Assembly (NCBI GenBank): GCA_035622335.1 | Contig: DASPVO010000024.1 | Coordinates: 1 to 33,564, forward strand | Direction of reading: 5' to 3' | DNA: 33,564 bases | Source: DATJAJ01 sp035622335 | Lineage (GTDB): Archaea; Thermoproteota; Nitrososphaeria; Nitrososphaerales; Gagatemarchaeaceae | Made by a program: the position numbers and the translations under genes | In this document: positions 8,976-15,410 of the stretch, piece by piece | Layout of the letters: each line of letters opens with the position of its first letter | Position numbering within the stretch: the stretch's first letter is position 1 | The notes under the pieces: generated by a model | Told to the model about the DNA's origin: nothing | Seen by the model: only the letters and a program-made list of their open reading frames with translations | The model's database searches: none

Positions 8976-9395
8976 TTGTTCGTCAGCGTCGTGGTCCATC
9001 ATCCAAAGGGACCGCAGGAGAGGGCCGTCTTCATGGAGTGACCCCCGAAGCTGGCCAAGGCGTACAGCGCTCACAAGGGGTTCATTCAGATGGTCGTCGG
9101 CGAAGTGGAGGACGAGAACATCGTCATACCCATCAGCCTCTGGGAGACGCAGGACGACTGGTCAGCGTCGCGCCCGGACTTCGCGGCCTTTCGAGACACG
9201 TTTGACTTCTCCATCCAGGAAGGGCCCACGCGGGCCGGTACCGCCATCGTCGTCGAAGGGCAGCCCTTCTCAGCGATAAGAGTCCGGCCTGTAGTCCCGC
9301 CACCGCCCAATCCGTCGATGGAGAGGGGGTCACTGAAGTCAGCGCTCGGAGGGCAAATCGTCGAAGGAAATCATGGAAGAGGTCAGAAGGGATGA
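8976..9395 (+). pseudogene. Broken antibiotic-biosynthesis-monooxygenase-like (ABM) gene
   Basis: From the TTG at 8976 the frame reads LFVSVVVHHPKGPQERAVF, a typical first strand and helix of an ABM-type barrel. It then meets TGA at 9039-9041. The same frame continues with KLAKAYSAHKGFIQMVVGEV and ISLWETQDDWSASR, the expected remainder of the fold. The C-terminal 40 residues after GQPFSAI are Pro-rich and look like run-on sequence. An internal ATG at 9090 could yield only a fragment lacking strand 1. A sequencing error at the TGA is the main alternative to pseudogenisation. Confidence 0.6.
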
Positions 9396-9427
9396 GTCCT
9401 CGAGAGGGTGAGGCTTTCGAGAGGACT
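9395..9427 (+). terminator. Possible stem-loop after the broken ABM gene
   Basis: AGTCCTC (9395-9401) pairs with GAGGACT (9421-9427) across a 19-base loop. No strong T-run follows, so the terminator role is weak. The rest of the gap to 9526 holds only a TATA-like GCTTTTA (9474-9480) for the next gene. Confidence 0.25.
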
Positions 9428-9525
9428 CCGTGATTAGCTCAACTCGCGTTGGGGTTTCCTTCTAACCCGCCTCGCTTTTAGCCTCGCTCGAGAAATGGAT
9501 GCGGTCAAGGGATTGATGCACGCAC

Positions 9526-10176
9526 TTGCCTGAGGAGACGGTCGAAGTCGAAGGCCTGTCCATGAGGTATTGGACCAATGTAGGCGGACTCGCGGGTGAT
9601 GACAAGAAAGGCAGGACGGTCGTCCTCTTTCACGGGAATGCGCTGTCGCTGGACGCCTGGAAGAAGACAAAGACTCTGGAAACGCTCTCTTCAAGTGGAT
9701 ACAGAGTATTTGCGATGGACCTGCCCGCCGGCAAGGGCTCGAAGTCCGACAAGATCGGTCCCAAGGTCCTCAAGAACGACCCGAGCAGGATCATAACCGT
9801 CCTAGACGGTGTGTTCGACGCTATAGGGGTCGGCGACTCCTTTTCGATCGTCGGTCCCTCGATGGGAGGAGGTTTTGCGCTCGCATACGCGCTGTCGCGA
9901 CCAAAGCGGGTTGGTGCGCTGGTACTAGTGAGCCCCTCGGTCTTTCGGATCTCAGAGGAAGAGAAGGGCAAGCTGCCGAGGTTGGACATACCGGTTCTGC
10001 TCATCTGGGGCGAGCGTGACAGTGTGTTCCCCCTCGAAGAATACGGGAAGCCTCTGAGAGAGGCGCTCCCTCGCTCGAGGCTGGAGGTCGTGAAGCAGGC
10101 GGGCCATGGAGCATACCTGGACAAGCCAGTAGAGTTCAACGAGCTTCTACTCGGTTTCCTCTCTGAAGTCATGTGA
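9526..10176 (+). CDS. Alpha/beta-hydrolase fold protein
   Basis: The 216-residue serine hydrolase has a complete triad: Ser112 in GPSMGGG, Asp165 in WGERDSVFP and His194 in QAGHGAYLDKP. The oxyanion loop is HG at 36-37 (VVLFHGNALS). It lacks a signal peptide and a sizeable lid, so it is probably a small cytoplasmic esterase-like enzyme. The substrate cannot be told. TTG at 9526 is the first start after an in-frame stop at 9514; ATG at 9562 would remove the first strand. A TATA-like GCTTTTA lies at 9474-9480. Confidence 0.88.
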   Translation: MPEETVEVEGLSMRYWTNVGGLAGDDKKGRTVVLFHGNALSLDAWKKTKTLETLSSSGYRVFAMDLPAGKGSKSDKIGPKVLKNDPSRIITVLDGVFDAIGVGDSFSIVGPSMGGGFALAYALSRPKRVGALVLVSPSVFRISEEEKGKLPRLDIPVLLIWGERDSVFPLEEYGKPLREALPRSRLEVVKQAGHGAYLDKPVEFNELLLGFLSEVM

Positions 10177-10229
10177 CTCCCAGGTCTCCAAGAGGTGTTC
10201 GATTTAGCTGAGCCGAGACGCTCAAGTCT

Positions 10230-11165
10230 CTATGCGAGGGTTACACCGGTTACCTCGAAGAGCGCAGAAGAATTGGTTGTGCCATAAGCATATGTGCCAC
10301 TGAAGTAAGTTAGAATCACTACTTGAGAGCTGCTGGGCGCTCCTGTCTGCAGGCTCAACGAGGTGAAGGTTACGACACCGGAACAGTAGTCTACAGTTAT
10401 GGGGAGAGACTTCGGTGAAAAGTTGGTAACCAGAAAGTGAGTCTGCCCAAAGGTGACGCTCCCTGGAGGGGAAGCAAGGAGAGAGCTTCCGACGTCAGTG
10501 AGAGCTCCCTGCAACTGAGGGAGAAGACCAAATACCGAGAGAGTATCTGGGAGCGACTGCTGAGCCACGCCCCCAGTGATGTTCTTCTGCTCCTCAGAGG
10601 AGTAGATTGCAATCGCTGTGCCATTGTTCAGAATCCAAATCGCTGAAGACGACTTGACACCATCGAACCCATCAGTTAGGTTCACCATGTACGTCGTTGA
10701 AGAGTGGTAGATCACACTGTACGAAACAATGACGCTGGAATTAGTCGGCGGGTACCCCGTGGTTGTAGAATTCAAAGAATAGTGAAACGTCAAAGATGAG
10801 TAGCTATTGATCATTCTGACGAAGCTGACCCCTGTTGCAGGGGACGCTGTGCCATTAACGCAGGACGCGGTGGTGTTTCCAGACACTTCCGTCGAGCTGT
10901 TCGAACTCGAGACGCTGCTCGACGATGTGGATGACAGGCTGAAACTCGAGGTGTTACTTCCAAGAGGGGCGGTCGTCAACGAGCTGGTCGAGGCAGTGAT
11001 TACGGAGGAACTCGAATGCGACTCGGACACCGAAGTGGTGGATGTTGAACTAGTGGATATCTTAGAGGATGATGTCCCGACATAGAAGGCAAAGCCTGCA
11101 GCCACGAGCAAGACTGTCATCACAATGGCGATGATGGGGCGAGAAACGCCCTCGCGCAATTGCAA
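10230..11165 (-). CDS. Membrane-anchored surface protein with Ser/Thr stalk
   Basis: The N-terminus REGVSRPIIAIVMTVLLVAAG is one membrane helix preceded by the short basic/Val-Ser motif also seen at 22571 and 31928. A Ser/Thr-rich stalk (about residues 33-95) leads to a beta-rich extracellular domain of about 200 residues with two cysteines (ASCVNGT and DYCSG) that could form a disulfide. No enzyme motif is visible. The TTG start lies about 31 bases from a minus-strand TATA-like ACTTATAG (11196-11203). The protein is probably displayed outside the cell. Its function is unknown. Confidence 0.8.
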   Translation of the reverse strand: MQLREGVSRPIIAIVMTVLLVAAGFAFYVGTSSSKISTSSTSTTSVSESHSSSSVITASTSSLTTAPLGSNTSSFSLSSTSSSSVSSSNSSTEVSGNTTASCVNGTASPATGVSFVRMINSYSSLTFHYSLNSTTTGYPPTNSSVIVSYSVIYHSSTTYMVNLTDGFDGVKSSSAIWILNNGTAIAIYSSEEQKNITGGVAQQSLPDTLSVFGLLPQLQGALTDVGSSLLASPPGSVTFGQTHFLVTNFSPKSLPITVDYCSGVVTFTSLSLQTGAPSSSQVVILTYFSGTYAYGTTNSSALFEVTGVTLA

Positions 11166-11407
11166 TAGCGTATTCTCAAGAAGTAGAGTTCGTTGCTATA
11201 AGTCAATCGAAGCTGCACTGGATTAGCGACTAGTGGAGAGCGGGGGTGTGGTGTGCTCGAGGGTCGGTGAATACCAGGGGACGCAGTTCTTTCATCCTTG
11301 ATTGGGATTATTCATGGAAGACGGGTCAATACTTCCCAGATTCTTCAGAATGATGCTCATACTGTGTAATTCTTATATACAAATAAAATGACTGAGCGCT
11401 GCGCTTA
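11166..11407. promoter_or_regulatory. Intergenic region with divergent promoters
   Basis: Besides the minus-strand TATA-like box at 11196-11203, a plus-strand TTATATA (11373-11379) lies about 32 bases before the TTG at 11408. I see no gene, repeat or RNA structure in the rest of this 242-base stretch. Confidence 0.45.
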
Positions 11408-11830
11408 TTGTCCGATTCTCGTTCTAACTTCAACAGCTCGACCCTTAAGCTTCTACAGTCGTTCGACCGTGCGACTATAGGTTCGGTGGTAGAATTCCTT
11501 CTCCGCAATCAGGGTGCGACTTCGGCAGACCTTACGCGTCTCATAGGTGTGTCTAGAACCACGATGCTGAGGTGGATCGCACTGATGGAGGGAGAGGGCC
11601 TTCTTGAAAGGGGCTTCAAACCAAGTGGCAAGCCAGGGAGGCCAGAGGTCGTCTATAGGCCGACCAGCAAGCTCCTCTCAGCCGTCGGTACGCGGATGAA
11701 CGAGGCTTTCGTCGCTCTCGAATTCGCGAATCTGAAGAGCGCGTGCAAGTATCTCAACAGGGACGACTGCACATACGATAGAACCGTGGGCAAGTGCAGG
11801 GCAGCCGCGTGCCCTCTCCTCTTGAAGTGA
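11408..11830 (+). CDS. Winged-helix transcriptional regulator with C-terminal four-cysteine cluster
   Basis: Residues about 20-85 form a winged helix: SVVEFLLRNQGATSADLTRLIG, then SRTTMLRWIALMEGEGLLERG and the wing GKPGRPEVVYRP. The C-terminus has Cys113, Cys121, Cys130 and Cys135, close enough to bind an Fe-S cluster or metal or to act as a redox switch (inference). TTG at 11408 is about 32 bases after TTATATA. The gene stops 53 bases before the first possible start of the secreted-protein operon on the same strand, so it may regulate or be part of that operon. Confidence 0.8.
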   Translation: MSDSRSNFNSSTLKLLQSFDRATIGSVVEFLLRNQGATSADLTRLIGVSRTTMLRWIALMEGEGLLERGFKPSGKPGRPEVVYRPTSKLLSAVGTRMNEAFVALEFANLKSACKYLNRDDCTYDRTVGKCRAAACPLLLK

Positions 11831-11910
11831 AGGGGATAAAGTCCAATTCCGTTAGTTGCACAAATCCATAATCCAATAATAACGTGAACGCATTTTTTCG
11901 AGTCAAGGAA

Positions 11911-12432
11911 ATGCGAAAAATGAGGAAAACAGTACAACTGCCTCTCGTTCGACGCAAGATACGCCTCTTCTACCTCCTGGCCTTCATCGGCCTGATCTCG
12001 GTCTCGATGGCCGCCTTCGCGGCGACCGTGACCATCACCACATCCAACGACGCCGCCTACCAGGGCGTCTACATCCTCGACAACGGCTATTACTCGGCGT
12101 CTGCAACCACATACAGCGTGGTCCAGACGGCCCAGACCGCCACCACACAGCCCCTAGCTTGGGCCAACGGAGCCGTCGGCTACGCCGACGCGTTGGTCGC
12201 GGGTGACTGGGAGATCGTCTTCACCCTGACTATAAACGCAGGCGGACTGACGAGCCACACCTACACCATAACCGTCGCGAGCACTGCCGCGAACGGCGTC
12301 TCATCCACTCTCTACACATTCCAGTTCACGTCGCCCGCGACGATAACGGCGGGTCAGACGATGACCATAGCTTGGGACACAGGCGCGACGACCTGGACGG
12401 CTCCCGCAGCGTTGAGCATCTCCGTAGCATGA
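11911..12432 (+). CDS. Small secreted TasA/AbpA-like candidate fibre subunit
   Basis: A basic N-terminus and hydrophobic run (FYLLAFIGLISVSMAAFA) end at a predicted cleavage site AFA/ATVTI. The mature part is about 135 residues of alternating strands with no cysteine and no C-terminal anchor. This fits a polymerising beta-sandwich subunit such as bacterial TasA or archaeal AbpA. The frame opens at GTG 11884, but ATG 11911 gives a normal-length signal peptide. An 18-base gap leads to a second secreted protein with the same mature N-terminus, followed by a dedicated signal peptidase. Family assignment rests on architecture and context only. Confidence 0.7.
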   Translation: MRKMRKTVQLPLVRRKIRLFYLLAFIGLISVSMAAFAATVTITTSNDAAYQGVYILDNGYYSASATTYSVVQTAQTATTQPLAWANGAVGYADALVAGDWEIVFTLTINAGGLTSHTYTITVASTAANGVSSTLYTFQFTSPATITAGQTMTIAWDTGATTWTAPAALSISVA

Positions 12433-12450
12433 TAGCCAGATGATGTCCGG

Positions 12451-14118
12451 ATGCGCCACACAGGTAGGATCAGGGTCGCGCAGGTCATCATCTGCTCCCT
12501 CATTTTCTTGGTATCGGCCTCCGCGGCGACGGTAACCATCTCCGACTCCGTCTATGCGAGCAGGGCGGGCTTCTTCTTGAAGGCGTACTATGAGAACGTG
12601 AACGCTCCCGTCACGGGGTGCACGTCTCCCTGCCTGACGGTGGACACGCAGACCACGCAGCCGGCCGGGTCAGGCTCGACCTCGATCCCTAACGGAGGCT
12701 CGGGGTATCTCTGGTCGCCCCAGTTCACAAGCGCGACCACCGTGAGTGCGGGTACGTGGAATCTCGACTTTTGGGCATCGACGGCAGCCTACACGAACGT
12801 CCCCATCACGCTGACAAACAGCCAGACCTCAGCGACACCCAACCCGTACCAGGCTATGATACAGATCAACCCCTCCTCCTACTCCACGTACGAGTCATCC
12901 AGCCTCAGCAACATAGAGTTCTGTGCCACCGCGTCGTGCTCGACCGTTTTGTACTCTTGGCTGGAAGGGTGCGGCAGCTCTGCTCCGTACGGTCCCTGCT
13001 CCACCTCTTCGACCGTCGCGACCTTTTGGGTAAAGCTCACCTCCGCGATCGCCGCGAACGGCGGATACATGGTCATCTACATGGAGTTCCTCGCGACCTC
13101 GACCCAGTTCGACGGCACCAATCGTGGCGAGGCACCGCAGCTCTCTTCGACCTACGCCGCCTACGACAACGGCGCCAACGTCTTCGACCTCTACTTCAAC
13201 GGGAACACGGCTACGTCGAGCTTCAACCTGGGTTCGAACAACGCCGTCGCGCAGGCGACGACGACGAACATGATAAGCGGCGGTGCGACGCTAAACGTCC
13301 TCAGCCTGACCGGGTACGGCGCGGCGAACAGGGTCAACATGATACTTACTACACCCCTTCCGTCAGGCAACCCGAGCTATGGAGAGATCGCCGAATCCTA
13401 CGCGGAGATCCAGGCTGGCGACGCGGGCAACATCATGGGCGTGGCGGGCCTCTGCGACAGCACGAACGCTGCGTCCACGACAATAAACGCTGAATCGGAA
13501 GTGGTCGGTGCCAGCGGCACACTGTACGCATACGTCTACGTTGTGAGCGGGACCGCGACCAAGACCACCGGTGGAGGCGCGGACGCAGCCACCACATGGT
13601 ACTACTCGGACTTGACGTACTCGGGGACGAGCTCGACGTCGTTCGCGGGGATATCATCCACGACCTTCTACGCGGCCAACGCAGCCTCGGTGGCACAGCA
13701 CCCGATCACAGGGTCTTCGCAGCTCTACTGGTGCTCGGTGGGTTCGAGCGTCGCAGGGAACCCAGACGGCCTGTACATCAACTGGGGCAGGGCGAGGGCA
13801 TACCCGCCGAGCGGCGTCGCCCCGTCCGTCTCTGTCGGCACTCTTGGCACCACAACATCCAACACGTTCAGCGTCTCGATCTATGTCACCAACTCGGCCG
13901 GGACGACCACGTCCACCGTGGCGAGCGGCGTCACGTCTCCCACTCTGACCACGAGTGCAACGGAATACGTGATGGCATTCTCAGGGTCTCAGGTCTCCAT
14001 CCCCGCGAACGGATACATTTCCGTGGTTATCGTGGCCTCGACTGGCTCAGACGTGGTCTTCTGGGGCGGGACGCAGCCGACCGACTTCCAGGTGAGCTTC
14101 ACGACGAGGTCGACGTAG
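12451..14118 (+). CDS. Large secreted beta-rich protein sharing its mature N-terminus with the upstream subunit
   Basis: The short signal peptide (VAQVIICSLIFLVSASA) is followed by ATVTISDS, nearly the same mature start as its neighbour. The 555-residue protein is rich in Ser, Thr, Ala, Gly and aromatic residues. Several Cys pairs (GCTSPC, ASCS, GCGSSAPYGPC) may form disulfides. There is no C-terminal anchor. It could be a second fibre component, a tip adhesin or a major filament subunit co-assembled with the 11911 product. It sits 18 bases after that gene and 1 base before the signal peptidase gene. Confidence 0.75.
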   Translation: MRHTGRIRVAQVIICSLIFLVSASAATVTISDSVYASRAGFFLKAYYENVNAPVTGCTSPCLTVDTQTTQPAGSGSTSIPNGGSGYLWSPQFTSATTVSAGTWNLDFWASTAAYTNVPITLTNSQTSATPNPYQAMIQINPSSYSTYESSSLSNIEFCATASCSTVLYSWLEGCGSSAPYGPCSTSSTVATFWVKLTSAIAANGGYMVIYMEFLATSTQFDGTNRGEAPQLSSTYAAYDNGANVFDLYFNGNTATSSFNLGSNNAVAQATTTNMISGGATLNVLSLTGYGAANRVNMILTTPLPSGNPSYGEIAESYAEIQAGDAGNIMGVAGLCDSTNAASTTINAESEVVGASGTLYAYVYVVSGTATKTTGGGADAATTWYYSDLTYSGTSSTSFAGISSTTFYAANAASVAQHPITGSSQLYWCSVGSSVAGNPDGLYINWGRARAYPPSGVAPSVSVGTLGTTTSNTFSVSIYVTNSAGTTTSTVASGVTSPTLTTSATEYVMAFSGSQVSIPANGYISVVIVASTGSDVVFWGGTQPTDFQVSFTTRST

Positions 14119-14119
14119 G

Positions 14120-14977
14120 ATGGAGAGATTTCTCGCATTTCCGAAGAGTGCGATCCGGTCGATAAGGAACAAGTTCTCCAGGAGGAGAGTGGTACTTGTC
14201 TTTGGAGCATCCCTGCTGGTTCTCGCTCTCGCCCTGCCTCTGTTCGCCGGGACAGGCACGTATCCTGTGGCCATCGTCGACGGGAACAGCATGTATCCCA
14301 CCCTGCACAACGGCGACCTGGTCTTCTTCGCGGCCCCGACCGGACCCATCAAGAACGGGACGATCATCGTCTTCGTCCAGGGACGCTCAGGGATACCGGC
14401 GCTCGACTCTCTCCTGATGCCCGTGGTGATACACAGGGTGGTGGGGATGGGCACGGAGCCGAACGGCGTCCAGTACTTTCAAACCAAGGGAGACAACAAC
14501 CTGCAGAAAGACCCATTCGTGACGGACGCAGGCAACGTCCTTGGAGTGCCAGTGCTCGTCATCCCTTACGGCGGGATACCGCTCGTCTTCCTGAGGACTC
14601 CCTACGGGCTCGTCGCCTTGACTTCGTTCGTCTCGTTGTACTACTTCTCTGACATCGATACCCAGCTGGAGACGGAGAAGGACAAGGAACGGCTGCTCGC
14701 CGTCTTCGCAAAGATGACGCTCAACCGCGAGATGAGCGCCTCTGAATTCGAGAGGCTCAGGGTGGCGGTCGAGTACAGCGACGAGATCTCAACCGACCTA
14801 TTGAAGGACCCCACGAGCATCTCTCTCATCGACTGGCTGAAGTCGGGGGGCCTGTCCACGAGCTGGAAGGAGACACGCTCTCTATGCCCCAGCTGCGGAA
14901 GCATGGCCACGACGGTAGAGAGTGGCGAGAGGGCTTTCTTGATCTGTCCGTCCTGCAGCTCTGCACAAAGCCGGTGA
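14120..14977 (+). CDS. Signal peptidase I (S26B, ER/archaeal type) with C-terminal zinc ribbon
   Basis: After a membrane helix (about 24-44) come the catalytic motifs: Ser57 in GNSMYPTL, His105 in VVIHRVVGM and Asp125 in TKGDNN. This is the Ser-His-Asp arrangement of Sec11/SipW-type enzymes, with His instead of the bacterial Lys. A second helix spans about 152-176. The tail of about 110 residues has a helical segment and a CX2C-X16-CX2C zinc ribbon (Cys256, 259, 276, 279), which is not part of a standard signal peptidase. ATG is 1 base after the stop of the secreted protein, so it is probably dedicated to the two upstream proteins. Confidence 0.88.
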   Translation: MERFLAFPKSAIRSIRNKFSRRRVVLVFGASLLVLALALPLFAGTGTYPVAIVDGNSMYPTLHNGDLVFFAAPTGPIKNGTIIVFVQGRSGIPALDSLLMPVVIHRVVGMGTEPNGVQYFQTKGDNNLQKDPFVTDAGNVLGVPVLVIPYGGIPLVFLRTPYGLVALTSFVSLYYFSDIDTQLETEKDKERLLAVFAKMTLNREMSASEFERLRVAVEYSDEISTDLLKDPTSISLIDWLKSGGLSTSWKETRSLCPSCGSMATTVESGERAFLICPSCSSAQSR

Positions 14978-15087
14978 AACATGCGAGCGAGAACTGCCTA
15001 CGGTCTCACTGGAGCTTGTTGTAGCTGCGTAGAGGCAAAGTCTCGTCTGAGAACTTCTCAAGCTGGTCAGACCAGTGGCGAAGTCTC

Positions 15088-15177
15088 TCAGCTTCGTTGC
15101 AACAGCGGATCTAAGTTCAAGCGGAACCACTTGACGACGACCGACGAATCTACTATGTACTCCCGATTCTTCGCCAT
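15088..15177 (-). pseudogene. vapC: Truncated VapC (PIN) remnant
   Basis: The ATG at 15177 starts MAKNREYIVDSSVVVKWF, an unmistakable first strand of a VapC PIN domain including the first catalytic Asp (IVDSS). The frame ends at TGA (15088-15090) after only 29 codons. In another frame just past that point a KLRDFATGLTSL stretch looks like the next PIN helix, so a frameshift followed by decay is likely. No later PIN motif is convincing down to 14977. It overlaps the antitoxin gene by 25 bases, as in an intact operon. Confidence 0.6.
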
Positions 15178-15332
15178 TTCTTGATCACGTCCAGCGACCT
15201 CCAGCCTTTGGGGGCTCGCCGTTTCACTCTCTCGTTCAGGATGACAGCTTCGGCCATATCTCCCAATCTCTCAACATTGACCCGCTCGCTGATGATAGTT
15301 GTTCTCACGAGTCTCCCCGAGCGCTTTGCCAT
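15153..15332 (-). CDS. Orphaned VapC-partner antitoxin
   Basis: This basic 59-residue protein (LVRTTIISERVNVERLGDMAEAV in its first half, then KRRAPKGWRSLDVIKKWRR) precedes and overlaps the VapC remnant, so it is read as its antitoxin. ATG at 15332 lies about 29 bases from a TATA-like CTTAAGTAG on the minus strand (near 15357-15365). An earlier ATG at 15350 would be too close to that box. With the toxin broken it may persist as an anti-toxin or regulator, or be decaying. Confidence 0.6.
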   Translation of the reverse strand: MAKRSGRLVRTTIISERVNVERLGDMAEAVILNERVKRRAPKGWRSLDVIKKWRRIGST

Positions 15333-15410
15333 ACAGGTATTATCAGTCATAGTGTCTACTTAAGCGGCACGACTAGCATGATCGCAGTCTAGCCCAGACT
15401 GGCATAGTGG

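Noticed and set aside
9430..9480. tRNA-like stretch (GATTAGCTCAAC resembling a D-arm)
   Set aside because: No matching T-arm, anticodon stem or acceptor stem could be formed.
9495..9533. 12-codon ORF starting at ATG 9495 before the hydrolase
   Set aside because: The TATA-like box at 9474-9480 predicts initiation near 9503, downstream of this ATG, so it is probably not transcribed from its start.
12756..14165. Plus-strand frames 12756-13493 and 13596-14165 within the secreted-protein gene
   Set aside because: They are Arg-rich alternate-frame shadows. The secreted-protein frame has a signal peptide and tight operon spacing.
14882..15130. 82-codon minus-strand frame between the signal peptidase and the VapB-like gene
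   Set aside because: Only its first part resembles the continuation of the broken VapC. The remainder overlaps the signal peptidase gene antisense and shows no domain.
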